Of a stretch of 64,000 nucleotides of DNA, positions 12,701 through 23,511 are shown one piece after another; the stretch's first letter is position 1, and each line of letters begins with the position of its first letter. A program made the translations under genes and the position numbers. Below the pieces are notes generated by a model. The model was given only the letters and a program-made list of their open reading frames with translations. It was not told the origin of the DNA and made no database searches. The stretch comes from Tipula vernalis (taxonomy: Eukaryota; Arthropoda; Insecta; Diptera; Tipulidae), in the NCBI GenBank assembly GCA_958295665.1, contig OY282560.1:209854420-209918419 (forward strand), in the 5' to 3' direction.

Positions 12701-13980
12701 TATCTTAAAAATGAAATCCAACTTAAAATCGTAAGAATATTAAAAGTAAAAATATTTTTTCAAATTATTATAATACAAACATACATAACCTATCTGACCA
12801 ACCAACCAACAATTATACAGTTTTTCTTTTATACTTTTTTATGATTATGTCGTGTACTCGAAGACCTTGACATAATGTGACTCAAATTAAAGTGAAGCAA
12901 AAAAAAAAAAATTGTTATAATGTTGAGTTTATTATACAAAATAGCTGGCGAATTAATAATGATTGTTATGGCAAAGAGTAAAAAATATAAATAACAATGT
13001 TTCGTTAAGACAAAAACACTTGGATTAGTAAATATGTACATATATAGTTAAGTACATAGAAATATAAAAATAAAGTCTTAATCTTAACACAATTTATAGG
13101 TTAGGTTGAACTCGTGGTCTTGGTACAAATTACATCAGAGTTTCAAAAATAAATGAAATAATTTGTGCAATCTATTGAAAGTTGTTAAAATAATTTCTAA
13201 GTAGCCTTTGATTTTCTTATAATTTTTTATTTTTGATCATTTTTTTTTTTTTTATTAACAAAAGAAAATGCAAAATAAACAAAATTCATGTAAAATGACG
13301 AATAATTAAATCGAAGCAATCACACAAACGGTGCATGCATGTTATATAGTATACCATAATTTTTTCCGCCAAATTTGAGAATTTTGGTATTGGGTAGATT
13401 TGTTACATTTTCTATGGTTAATTCGATTTGATATCAATGGGTGATTTCGGGTTCACCAACTATTAGGAACTGATCGAATGTCCTTTTTTCCATCAGTAAA
13501 TGTTCTATGCCAACATAGTGGAAGAACTGAAAATGCCCATTGTCTTGAAATCTCATTTTCCAATGCATATGCGAAAAGTGTTTGGACAGAATTGCATCCT
13601 GAAAGATGGATTAATCGTATAGATTTATTTTTATAGGTAGAAGGTTAATAAATTATCGGACAGAAAGCTGTAGACAGATTGCAGCGTAAAATGATTTGCC
13701 AAGAAATCTAGCTGATATAATGTTACAATTATTTAAAGCTTTGTAGTGTTAGTTCTTTTTTTTCGGGCTAGTGTTTTATATATGATCCTGTCATTTGGCC
13801 TCTAGGAATAAAAATTCGTGAGTTTCAAAATCGTTAACGGCGAACATATGCATCAAATGTTTGGCAACTGTAACTCAACGCACTATCATTCAGAATAGCC
13901 TTTCTTTGCTAGAAAGCTAGAATGCTTACCACTGTCAACATCATTTTCATCAAATAAAACTAAGTCTACAATTATTTATT
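9770..13980. other. Unassigned AT-rich DNA
   Basis: No gene was recognised. The stretch contains long T-runs (for example about 12228-12246), A-runs and tacata-type simple repeats near 12410-12440. A 60-bp stretch near 10797-10860 (CTGTTCGTAAAAGAAAGT, then TTGGCCACAC) is shared in the same orientation with about 85-150. This suggests a dispersed repeat end at both places. Confidence 0.45.
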
Positions 13981-13984
13981 ATAC

Positions 13985-14632
13985 ATGAGAATATTAGAAG
14001 TTTACAAAAAAATGTTGATTTATTTTTAGCTAATGTGGCTGTTCTTGATGTGTTGCCGCAAATCATTTTATTAACCGAGGTTTGGATTAATGACTTCGAG
14101 CTGGATAATTATAATATTCCTGGATTCAACATTTATGGTAATTGTAACTCAGCATATAAAGCCGGTGGAGTGGTTGTGTATTTAATGATGGTATTAAGTA
14201 TTGCTAGTATGTACTGATATTGTTCATTTTAGTGGTGATTTGTTCTCAATTCTTTGTGTGAGTGACAACTATACACTCCTAAGGTCCTGAGAGCGAATAC
14301 AACTAAAAATCTGATCATTCTTGATGATATAAACATTAACATTCTTAGCCAGCAGCCTGTAGGTGATGAATATATTTTTATGGGGGCTTCGCACGGGTTA
14401 AAGTCTCTGATAAATAAGGCCACTCGGGTAACAAATAATTCTTCTACTTATTTGGATCATATTTTCTTAAAACATGGCGCTATATTTAATTTTGTTTATG
14501 AGTCTGATGTTCATGATCTTCATATTACTGACCATTGTATGACTTCTATTTCAATTTCACCTAATTCTAGTCACCCAATCGTTGCTCCAAAAACTATAGT
14601 AGATTTCATAGAGACGTCTCGTGTCGAATAAA
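13985..14632 (+). pseudogene. LINE endonuclease domain (CR1/jockey-like), broken
   Basis: The reading opens with an ENIRSLQ/N..LF segment, then ILLTEVWI (the catalytic Glu of APE-type endonucleases), GGVVVY, and, after a break near 14215, ILDDININ, then SSTYLDHIF and the terminal ITDHCM (about 14540). These are the ordered motifs of the apurinic-like endonuclease of non-LTR retrotransposons. The usual GDxNxx is DDININ here, and two frame disruptions are present. The reverse transcriptase of what is probably the same copy appears at 23085 and 24486, beyond a fold-back and a Tc1 insertion. The clade (jockey superfamily, CR1-like) is a guess from motif style. Confidence 0.75.
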
Positions 14633-14639
14633 TAAAAAT

Positions 14640-15170
14640 TCTAATTAGTGGGGTGTATAAAATACCCAATTGGGTGTACAAATTATATTTCGAACAATAC
14701 AGTGAGACGCTACGCAATATACTTAAAACCACAAAAACATAATTCTCTCTTTGAGTAAATTTACTCTCCAACTTATGCGAGATTGTTTTGAGCGAGGTAA
14801 AAACTATTTGTTCAGAAAAATTGTCGTGTGTTAAAGTAGTTAGTATGCGCTGAAACACCTTGTGCATGATTCAAACAAGGTCAAGGTTAGCTCGATCCTT
14901 CGAGGCACTTGTTCGTGACGTCATGGAATTCCGCCAAGTATTTATAAATAGATAGAGAAAAAGCGAATGAATGATTTTGGCATTTTTTTGTTGGTTTTCG
15001 TTTTTTTACTTGTTGTTGTAATTTATACGTCTTCTTTAATACTATAGCTGTGTGTCGTCACAAAAAAAGGTCATTTGTTCACATATTTAGAGCTAAACTG
15101 GTATTAATTGAATCATGGCCGGTGAATAAACGGAATATATGTTAATTTTTTTTTTTTTGTGTTAACTAAC
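14640..15170. other. Unassigned stretch between LINE endonuclease and fold-back element
   Basis: It could be the LINE linker between endonuclease and reverse transcriptase, but no motif confirms this. Nothing else was recognised. Confidence 0.35.
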
Positions 15171-15172
15171 AA

Positions 15173-16098
15173 ACTAACAATGGGTTTTCATTGTGATATG
15201 GGTTATTTATTGTTGCCAACCAGGAATATACATTTGAATACGATACAGACTAAATGTGGGATTCTAAACTGATTTTTAGATGAGATTCTGGAATATGGCC
15301 AAGTGGAATGGAGCTTGGTTATTTCTCAGCCGATTATGATGAAATTCGACTTGTAGAATGGAAATGGGATTCTAAAATGATATTAGGAAGAAGTTCTGGA
15401 ATATGGTCAATTAGGAAGGGACTCGGTTATTTCTCAACCGATTATAATGAAATTCTACTTGTACGACGGAAATGGGATCTTCCAATGACTTTTAGATGAA
15501 GTTCTGTAATATGGCCTATTAGGATCTAACTTGGCTATTTCTTAACCGATTATGATGAAATTCGACACGTTAACAACACATAATCAATACAAAGTTAATA
15601 ACCGGTTATGATGAAATTCAGCCGAATAGCCGAATTCCTTCCTAATTGGCCATGTTCAAAAGCTTCAACTAAAAATAATTTGAGAATCCCATCTCGATCG
15701 TAAATATCGCATTTCATCAAACTTGGTTAAGAACTAACCAAGTTCCTTCCCAATTGACCATATTACGGAAATTTATCTAAAAATAGTTTTAGAATCCCAT
15801 TTCCATCGTACAAGTTGAATTTCATCATAATCAGTTCAGAAATAGCCAAGTTCCATCCTACTTGGCCATATTCAAGAACTTCACCTAAAATTCATTTGCA
15901 GATCCCATTTCCATCGTACAAGTCAAATTTCATCATAATCGGTTGAGAAATAACCGAGTTCCATCATACTTGACCATATTCCAGAACTTCATCTAAAAAT
16001 CAATTTAGAATGCCACATTTAGTAAGTATCACAATCATATGTATATTCCAGGCTTGGCACAACAAATAATCCATAACGCAATGTAAACCCATGTTAGT
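15173..16098. mobile_element. Fold-back element with arms of 108-bp tandem units
   Basis: The outer ~120 bp (ACTAAC..ATGGGTTT, then GGAATATACAT, then CTAAATGTGG) recur as reverse complement at the right end near 15980-16098. Inside, the left arm has about three imperfect units starting TTCTGGAATATGG at roughly 15285, 15394 and 15502 (spacing 108-109 bp). The right arm has about four units in opposite orientation. Units carry TTATGATGAAATTC and a TGGAAATGGGAT block. There is no coding capacity: the ORF-like reading at 15308-15499 is just two repeat units in frame. The architecture matches fold-back/hairpin-type non-autonomous elements; a target duplication is not evident. Confidence 0.75.
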
Positions 16099-16619
16099 AT
16101 CATAAATTTGCTTTATTTTCATATAAAACATATGAACGTACTATCCAGCCGAAATACAGTGCTGGGGAAAAAAAATTGGGCAAACATATTTTATTACAAA
16201 TTGCAGTCTTTTTTTGCTAAAATTACAAAACTTTTATGACTCATTTAAAAATAAAAAATACCTACAATTTAGGGGGCAAAATCGATAAATTGCTAAAATA
16301 TTCAAAATATCCCATTTGACACTTAAGGGCGTGGAAGTAATGGAATAAAATAAACACTTTTTTTTTGTATTTTATTGGTTTGTGGAAATTCTATCTTCAA
16401 TATTAATATTTTGTTGAATCGCCTTTTGCCTCTATTACGGCGATACAACCCGCAACTGATGTGTAAAAAAATTGGTCAAGCAATTAGTTTATTTTACGCC
16501 TACCGTTCTTGGCCGTAATTAGGGTGCAGATCAGCCTGCAAGTATTTTATTGCAAGTATTGTTATTCTGTAGGTAATCCTAGTCAAATAAAGAATAAAGT
16601 GCAATTTTGGTTTAAAAAA

Positions 16620-17010
16620 ATGGTAAAAGTTAGTGAGCAGTGTAAAAGCAATATGTTAGAATTAGCGCGACAAAATTTAATCACGCGTGAAATAGCAGAA
16701 AGATTAAATATTCCTAAAAGTACTGTCGCGTCGAATATTTAAAAAATGCGAGAGATGGGCAGTACACAAAGAAAGAAAGGCGCTGGAAGGCCCAGAAAGA
16801 CAACGCCAGTGGAAGATCATTTTTTAATATTACAATGTCGTCGGAACCATTTTAAAACTTCATCGGACATAAGAGGGGATCTTGAGCGAGCAACGGGAAA
16901 ACAAATTTCAGCCAGCTTAGTGAGAAAATAACTTGTTAAAGCTGGTTTGAGAGCACTTAAAGCAGTCTAGAAGCCTGAGTTCACATTACGATTGAAAAAA
17001 AAACCGACGA
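16620..17010 (+). pseudogene. Tc1 transposase, N-terminal half
   Basis: From the ATG at 16620 it encodes a helix-turn-helix (REIAERLNIPKSTVASNI), a stop, then GRPRKTTPVED and a second DNA-binding region ending ISASLVRK, another stop, and AGLRALK. GRPRKT is the GRPR-like linker between the two helix-turn-helix domains of Tc1/mariner transposases. Two in-frame stops and loss of the downstream catalytic part make it inactive. The other half begins at 21094 beyond the insertion. Confidence 0.85.
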
Positions 17011-17424
17011 GCTTGTATCCGAGACACGACCTATCAGCGTAGGACTACGTACAATTAAAAAAACTTTATTTGTACAGTTTAAGAGAAACCAAAATTTAGA
17101 AATTACAAATTAAAAAAAGCCGTTAATTGTTTAATGCTGCCATCTTTATGCATTATGCTGCCTCAGCCTAAATGTTGATTATTCAATACTCAATTTTTTC
17201 TCAATTCGTTATGCCACAATGAAATGCCGTTAAAAAAAAAAAAATCGGGATTCTCCGGCTCCTCGGGTGACAATTTTCCCACAAAACGTCGGTTAAAGAT
17301 CACCAAACCAACCATTTATATTTTACAAACATTTTCTGTTATTTTTGGCAGATATTTTCTTAAATTTTGAGACTTCTACCCCAATATCACATTTGGTGAC
17401 GACAATATAAATCTTCCACTCTCA

Positions 17425-18322
17425 TGCCGCCAAATCACAGACTCAGAAATAATCTTACAAGGGAACCTTTTGTATTGTCAAATTCAAAAAATTATAAAAA
17501 CTATTCTAAGTTATAATACTCTGTGAGACATTAACGAAACCTTTTTTACATCGGCAACCAAGCCCTTTTAGAAGTTATAACCACCAAATAATTTACGAAA
17601 ACATGTAATTTCATCCCCTAACAAAATAGAGATACAACCCTTATAATCTAATTTACTATCTATCGATTACTTGTACTTTTATGAGCAATAATTACTAATT
17701 TGTTTTATCAAAAAAAGTGGAGTAGTTGTCGAAATATATCGAATAACAAAACGTTTTTTGAGGTTAAATTAAGGGGTGGTTTTAACCACAAAAAAGGGCT
17801 TGGTTGCCGATAAAAAAAGGTTTCGGTAATGTCTCACAGAGTACTACAACTTAGAATAGTTTTTATAACTTTTTGAGCTTGACAGTTGAAAAGGTTCCCT
17901 TGTTAGATTATTTAGCACGTGTTTTCATCTTCGACATTTAACAATTAGATCAAGTTATACATCTCTAGTATACTGTTAAAAAGCCTTAAGAATTTAATTT
18001 ACTTCGTTTAGAGAGCATCCACAATGTGAAAAATTTCTTTTCTGAAAATTTGTGCCGCTTCACAACATTACGTGAGCAACGTCAGAATTGACCGATATTA
18101 TTCTTCACTCAGTGCTTGACATCTCTGTGGACTATTCGAGAATACAAAATAATAAAACACAAAAATACAATATCAGAATTAACGTTAATTATCTTTTGTT
18201 TCCGAATCCCACCTCCTCTTTACTACAGCGCCTTTCTCCTAAACTAGCTCCACCCTATTGGCGTGATATTATTTTATAGGCATCCCATAATAATTTGCTA
18301 TTAAGGTTTATATACAACCTTT
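17425..18322 (+). repeat. Solo BEL-type LTR copy, interrupted by a MITE
   Basis: Removing the MITE at 17458-17902 leaves a sequence colinear with the LTR at 28793 onward. Shared blocks include ATCACAGACT, GTTAGATTATTTAG, TTTAACAATTAGATC, GAGAGCATCCACAA, AATTTCTTTTCT, GTGAGCAACGT, CCCACCTCC and GATATTATTTTA. A short tail (ATCAAG.G.AA) seems to resume after the Harbinger element at about 20370. No internal retrotransposon sequence adjoins it, so it is best read as a solo LTR. Confidence 0.65.
17458..17902. mobile_element. MITE with ~130-bp inverted repeats and TTA duplication
   Basis: Ends are CAAGGGAACCTTTT and its complement, flanked by TTA at 17455-17457 and 17903-17905. The inverted arms (about 17458-17590 and 17770-17902) share ACTATTCTAAGTT, CTCTGTGAGACATTA and GGCAACCAAGCCC. 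The 445-bp length, absence of coding sequence and TTA (TWA) target point to a PIF/Harbinger-derived MITE. Comparison with the uninterrupted LTR at 28.8 kb gives the empty site and confirms the boundary. Confidence 0.8.
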
Positions 18323-18668
18323 GGCGTGTTCGTTTCAGCTGAATTAACTGTTGTAGTAGCTACATCTGAAGTAACTGAAGTGAAGAGACTGTTCGATTCG
18401 CAACTCTTCACTTCATTTAAAAATTGAGCAACTGAATTAACTGAAGAGGTATTTTGCTGGCGTAGATACCTCAGATGATGAATTTTATGTTTTTAATTTG
18501 TTTTTCTTTTTTGTTTTGACATTTTAAATTTGGTTTATGCCGTTACTGTTGTGATCGGTAATTATAAATATTAATTAAATATTATTCAAAACTTATAGGT
18601 ATCAAAAAAATTTTACAAAATATTGTTTATGTATACAATATACATTTACAAATAATATATTTTAAAAA

Positions 18669-19450
18669 ATGAAGAATATAGAGGAAAACGATGACTTGAT
18701 TGCGTATGTCTATTTTGAAAGTCCAAACATAAGTCGGACTACTACAGATCTTCAATGTAAGTATAATATTTGTTCATATAAGACAATATAGATACATGTG
18801 TTGTTTTACCTTAAAACCGCCGCTTAAAGTTTTTACAGTAAATTCTTGTATGTGAACCAAAGCGGAGACATTGGAGCTGATTGACACGTATGGAAAGTAC
18901 AGAGACAGCTTCAATCATGTAAAACAACGCAAGCATGCCTGGGCAATGCTTTTGACGCATTTGGAGGCACTTGGTGTGATAGTGAGTAAAATTCTTAGTT
19001 TTATGTACAAAATCCAGTACACCATTCTTAATCATAAATATTCTGCTTTCAGAAATCAACCACTGATTGCTCCAATAAATGGAACAATTTGCAAAGGAGG
19101 TCCTTAAATGTTGCAAGGGCAACAAACATGGAACTGGACATCGGCCAATTCATTTTCAATATTATGATCAAATTGACGCAAGATTAGGTCAAAAGGATAG
19201 CAATGCTGAAGACGGTGTAGGTCTCAACTCCATCCAGCGAAGCATTAACTTTAATTGAAAATGAAAATACGATTGAAAATCCTGAGCCAGAACCTCAACC
19301 AAAAAATAAAAGAAAGCGGCTAAGTTCGAAAGACGAATATTATAAGTTGAAAAAGGAGAAAATGGAAAGGAGGGATAAGCGGGAGGAAGAATTTTTATAA
19401 ATTGAAAAAGACAAATTAGAATTAATTCGAAAAATAGCCGATAGGCTTTA
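18669..19450 (+). pseudogene. Harbinger Myb/trihelix-like DNA-binding protein, broken
   Basis: The reading starts MKNIEENDDLI at 18669. After an intron it gives LELIDTYGKYRDSFNHVKQR (about 18871-18930) and HAWAMLLTHLEALG, followed by an intron (about 18980-19052). The last part reads TTDCSNKWNNL, then with a frameshift GTGHRPIHFQYYDQIDARLG and a charged coiled-coil tail. The tryptophan spacing (AW..., then KW.NL) and the final 'FYD'-like segment are those of the Myb/SANT-like partner that helps Harbinger transposase bind and enter the nucleus. A frameshift near 19105 and a stop near 19399 show that it is not functional. It diverges from the minus-strand transposase remnant downstream. Confidence 0.75.
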
Positions 19451-19559
19451 ACATATTTTAAATGACATAGATTAATTCTATTGAAAGTTTGGTTTTTGTT
19501 ATCGAAATTTATTCAATTAAACAAATAACATGATAAAAGAAATGAAATATTGGAAGACT

Positions 19560-20100
19560 GAATTATTTTTGTACAAAAATTTATTATATTCTGAAATACA
19601 TATGAAATAAACTAAATTGGCATGCTTTTAATTAAATTTCGAATATCTGTTGAAATGCTTGTTGTCTTCTATTGGTCCTTGTAGTGAGAAATATGTATTC
19701 TGGTTCAAAATACAGCGGCTGATTTCGAATTACAGTTACCATTTCGATTTCATCATTCTGTGCTATACATATGCATGTTATGGAGTACAATGGCACATAT
19801 AGTAGCTTTTATAATAAAATTTTTGTTTACATTTTGAAATTCTCTTAATCGATGGAATCTTCCCTTGAGCATTCTAAAAGCATTTTCAACTCTTACTCTT
19901 AAAGATGAGTGTACGTAATTTAATTGGCATTCCTATGTGGTTAAGGTTCTATTATCTTTAAATTGTGGTACCAGTCAGTCCTGTGACATACTATATAGGC
20001 ATTTTCTCCTTTGAGAAAACAACCATAAATCTTCGCTCGGTCTTCTTGCAAAATTCTATATAAGCTAGATTTTTTTAGCAATCTGTAGTCGTGCATAGAC
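19560..20100 (-). pseudogene. Harbinger transposase, C-terminal remnant
   Basis: On the minus strand, near 19915-19780, it encodes LRVRVENAFRMLKGRFHRL followed by AIVLHNMHMYS. The 'EN.F..LKGRF..L' plus 'LHN' signature is the C-terminal catalytic Glu region of DDE PIF/Harbinger nucleases. No upstream DDE aspartates are recognisable and several frame changes are needed. It lies tail-to-tail with the Myb-like gene within the same inverted repeats. Confidence 0.65.
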
Positions 20101-21093
20101 GCCGGCTCTATATGTAATAATTATAACCGTTATAAATTTATTTATTTATTATTTATTTTTATTGTAAACAGAAATTTTTATTTTTATTTTAAATTTAAAA
20201 CACTTTTAGATAACACAGGCTACGCGTCAATTTTATTTTTGACATTCATCTGAAGTGAAGAGTGCCAATCGAACAGTTTCTTTTCTTCAGTAGCTTAATT
20301 AAGTGAAGAGTAACTCAATATCTGAAGTGCAGAGTTATACTCTTCAGTTGAAACGAACACGCCTCTTGTATCAAGCGAATTTATTGCTCAGAAATAACAC
20401 CTTTAGACGCGATTTTAATAAAGCAATTCACAAATAATGTACCGATCAGTATATCGTTGAAATTTCAATCATTGAAATGTCACAAAATGTCAATAAAACG
20501 TCAGAGAAATGTCAACGCCTCAGAATTGGGAATGTCTAGTATTAATAAAAGCTTACTAGATACAATTTATTTTTAAATATTGACGATTCAAATGACGTAT
20601 TAAATCAAATTAGTTTCCGGTCACTTCGAAACTTTGAAGTCCCATAACTCGCAAACCTAAACATTTTTCGGGCTGATCTTTGTGACTATACATCTTTCTA
20701 GGTTGCATAGGTTATACAGCATATAAATTCAGAAAATGTTCCCAATATTTTGCATAATGAGAATAAAAATTTTTTGAATTGTTTTATTTTTATTTGATAG
20801 CTTTAAATCAAAATGGCGTGCGGCATGTTTGATCAAGTTAATCACTATTTAATTAAAATTGAAATTAAAATACATATTAATAATTGGTTGTTTTAATTTA
20901 ATTTCCATCCACAAATGTTTATTTAACTTGGTTTGATTTTTACAGATTTTAAAACATTACATTTATATTTAACAAGAGACATTGCTTTAATCAAATAAAT
21001 TTCGTAAATACGTCATTTCCGTGACGCGCGTCATCACATTGAAATTTTGATTTACCCCCCATATATAATGAAAACAAAGACGTAGTCCTACGT

Positions 21094-21819
21094 CAAAAAC
21101 GTTTGCTATGAGCCCAGGAGCATGTTTCTTGGACTCAGGAGATGTGGAATGATGTGATTTTCTGCGATGAACCAAAATTCAAGCTGCATAAGTGGCATGT
21201 TGGAGATGGAAGAATTCTCGTAAGGAGAGAATCTTGCGAGAGGCTTAGCAACGAATGTATTTTAAGACTTCCACCGAAAAATGAAGGAGTTATGGTCTGG
21301 GGATGTTTGTCTGGAAATGAAACCGGTCGATTGTGCTTTCTTAGTTTCAATATTACAGCAGCTATTTATCTGCAGGTCCTACATAACGAATTTGAGCCTT
21401 CTGCGTGTTAAAGCTTTTTGGCGAGACTTGCAGATTTATTTTTCAACAGGATAACGCTCGCACGTTGTGAGTTATTAATTTTGAATTGTAGATAGAAAAA
21501 TTGGCTTTCAGATAAACATAAATAATTTGTTAAAAACTTCCTTTTTTTCTTATCTTTTCATTTAAAGGTAAAAAAGTACTTTGCAGAAACAAATATCGAT
21601 GTGTTGAGCTGGCCCCCGTACAGTCCAGACTTAAATCCCATTGAAACTATTTGGTTAGAAGTAGTAAGAAAGCGCCCAGAATTAATTCAAGCTTTAAAAA
21701 GTTTGTTGATGACGATTTGGAAATCCATACATTTTACGACTTTGAAAAATTTATTAAATTCAATGAATCAGAGGTGTATCGCTGTAATAAAAGCAAATGG
21801 CGGTCCAACAAAATACTAA
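21094..21819 (+). pseudogene. Tc1 transposase, catalytic half (DD34E)
   Basis: It opens AQEHVSWTQEMWNDVIFCDE (first catalytic Asp in FCDEPKF) and continues with GGVMVWG-like GVMVWGC. It then carries FNRITLAR/QDNAR (second Asp, about 21448) and, after a ~100-bp interruption (about 21466-21568), WPPYSPDLNPIETIW (third residue Glu). All three catalytic residues are identifiable. The interruption begins near GTGAGT and ends at a T-rich AAAG, so it resembles an intron, but the frame does not close cleanly across it. Two further frame breaks make the copy inactive. Confidence 0.85.
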
Positions 21820-21984
21820 TATTAAAGATAGAATTTCTATGTATCAGTAAAAAATAAAAAAATAAGTGTTTAATTTATTCCATTACTTTAACTCCAATCA
21901 ACGTATTTTGAATATTTTGGCATTTTTCGGGTTTTCCCCCTAAATTGCAGGTGATTTTTTTTTTTTTTTTTTTTTTTTCAAAAA

Positions 21985-22990
21985 ATTAGGTCATTGTTGA
22001 AGACACGCAGGAAGAATTACTTACAATCAGACACTGTGAACGAGGTCTCATCTTAAAACAAAAAAAAATACAACCAATTCATTTCAACATCACAATTTGT
22101 ATTCTTATACCAAAATCACAACATTTATACGAATGAATTACCAGCCGCGCGATTCATACGATGTCGGTGCATATAATACTGGAACAACCTGTAAGGAAAG
22201 CAAACTTTATCAACAAATTTGTGGGAATTGGATTCAATTAAGTATGGAATCACTCACCTGTAAATACGAGCAGAGGGTTTTTTCGTTGCTGTTAAACAAT
22301 TGGTTCTATACTAAAAAGTAAACAAAAATCAATCAAATTATTATAAAATTCAATTAATTTCACGTATACTCATCTGTCAAATTGTAAGTCGTATTGACAA
22401 CATTTCTGAAATAATACATAGGGTGCACTTTTGGAAAATAACAATTATTTTGAGCACAAATGAGTGCGTTCGTTAGTCAGCACATATTTAAATTATAAGA
22501 CATTTTAGAACAAACTGAAAATATGACATAAGAAAAAGAGTATAAAAACCCGAGGAAGAAAACGATGGGGATTACTATTGTCGTCGAAGTCGCCATGATA
22601 ATAAGATCAAGCTTGTTGTAGAAATCTCAATGTAAAAAACTGATCAATAAATAAAGTATCGTATATATTCTGTAAATAAATTTAATTATTAAAAAAAACA
22701 AATCTTGTATTAAATTAATGTGTTGTGGAAAACCATTTTTGCGTAAAGTGTAAATATAACGTGGGGAAAACATATTTTGTGCAAGACATCAGTTCGAATT
22801 TAAGACACGCCATACTCGTATATGATATCAAATGTGGAGAAGCCATATTGTTTGCGAGGAATAAGCCTAATGTAAGACGCTTTACCTGTACATGAATTTC
22901 GTGTAAGGTGAACTTACAAAACGTTAAGGTTAATTGGAAACGCCTATCCCGAACAGTCATAGATGTATTTAAAATGAAACAATAAGCCAA
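21985..22990. other. Unidentified 1-kb insertion in the right Tc1 inverted repeat
   Basis: The right inverted repeat of the Tc1 is continuous with the left only if this stretch is removed. It starts with a T-run and shows no recognisable protein on either strand. Confidence 0.5.
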
Positions 22991-23084
22991 TTCAATTTAA
23001 AAGTTTTGTAATTTTAGCAAAAAAAGACTCCAATTTGTAATAAAATATGTTTGCCCAATTTTTTTTTTCTCAGCACTGTATATT

Positions 23085-23511
23085 GCTGATGTGCTTTTAT
23101 TTATTGCAAACCAGTTTTACTACTGGAATCTTTCCGAATAAGCTGAAACGGGGATAAAAAGCGTATTTGTAATTATCGTCCAATTAGTTTGCTCTCAGTT
23201 TTTGCCAAAATATTGCAAAAACTAGCTCATTTGAGAATCACTTGTTTTTTGAATCACGCAAATTTTCTACATCTGAAGCAGTTTCGTTTTAGGAAATCTA
23301 AAAGTACCGAAAATGCATTGCTGAAATTTACGAACTTTTTGAATAAAGGTCTTGACCAAAGAAATTGTATTGCTTCTCTTGCATTCAGTGTTAAAAAACT
23401 GGGTTTCGTAGAGTAACACTAAAATGGTTTGATTCTTCTCTGTCGAATAGGTCTCAGATTGTCAAAATTAAAGATTGTGTTAGTCATAGCAGATTTATTA
23501 ATGAAGGAGTT
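23085..23511 (+). pseudogene. LINE reverse transcriptase, part 1
   Basis: Frames combine to TGIFPNK, NYRPISLLSVFAKIL, LKQFRFRKSKSTENAL (consensus 'QFGFR...ST..AL') and WFDSSLSNRSQIV, ending with FINEG just where the isomerase retrocopy begins. These are reverse transcriptase blocks 1-4 of a jockey/CR1-like LINE. The catalytic block with the next residues (GSVLGPLLFLIYL) resumes at 24486. Several stops and a deletion of the 'DVTKAFDTV' block are present. Confidence 0.8.

Larger units (their letters stand above)
18323..20363. mobile_element. PIF/Harbinger transposon, 2041 bp, defective
   Basis: The terminal inverted repeats are GGCGTGTTCGTTTCA.CTGAA, left at 18323 and right ending at 20363. 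Subterminal GAAGTGAAGAG motifs are repeated at both ends. Two oppositely oriented genes are present: a Myb/trihelix-like gene (18669-19450, plus) and a transposase remnant (about 19560-20100, minus), the usual two-gene Harbinger plan. The transposase N-terminal and middle parts are missing. Flanks read TTT and TCT, so the expected 3-bp target duplication is imperfect. Confidence 0.82.
17038..21092. mobile_element. Composite insertion splitting the Tc1 transposase
   Basis: The block between the two halves of the transposase is framed by a 13-bp exact inverted repeat, CGTAGGACTACGT at 17038-17050 and its complement at 21080-21092. It contains an LTR copy with its own MITE and Harbinger insertions. 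Whether the 13-mers are real terminal repeats of one element or coincidental palindromes is unresolved. Apart from the LTR segments, the flanks at about 17050-17425 and 20400-21080 contain nothing I recognise. Confidence 0.4.
16157..23078 (+). mobile_element. Tc1-like transposon, split by later insertions
   Basis: Both ends start CAGTGCTG next to TA (TA at 16155-16156 and 23079-23080). The first ~85 bp are near-identical inverted repeats (shared segments TTGGGCAAACATATTTTATT and GCTAAAATTACAAAACTTTT). The inverted repeat continues inward: the left 16260-16350 matches the right 21850-21975, so the right repeat is itself split by about 1 kb (21985-22990). The transposase is cut between about 17000 and 21094 by a 4-kb block. 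The element inserted into a LINE, which resumes at 23081. Original length without inserts would be about 1.9 kb, normal for a Tc1 with long inverted repeats. Confidence 0.88.

Noticed and set aside
15308..15499. 63-codon ORF with internal protein repeat
   Set aside because: It consists of two tandem DNA units of the fold-back arm read in one frame.
18871..19125. Overlapping opposite-strand ORF of 104 codons
   Set aside because: It is the complement of the Harbinger Myb-like exons, whose plus-strand motifs are recognised.
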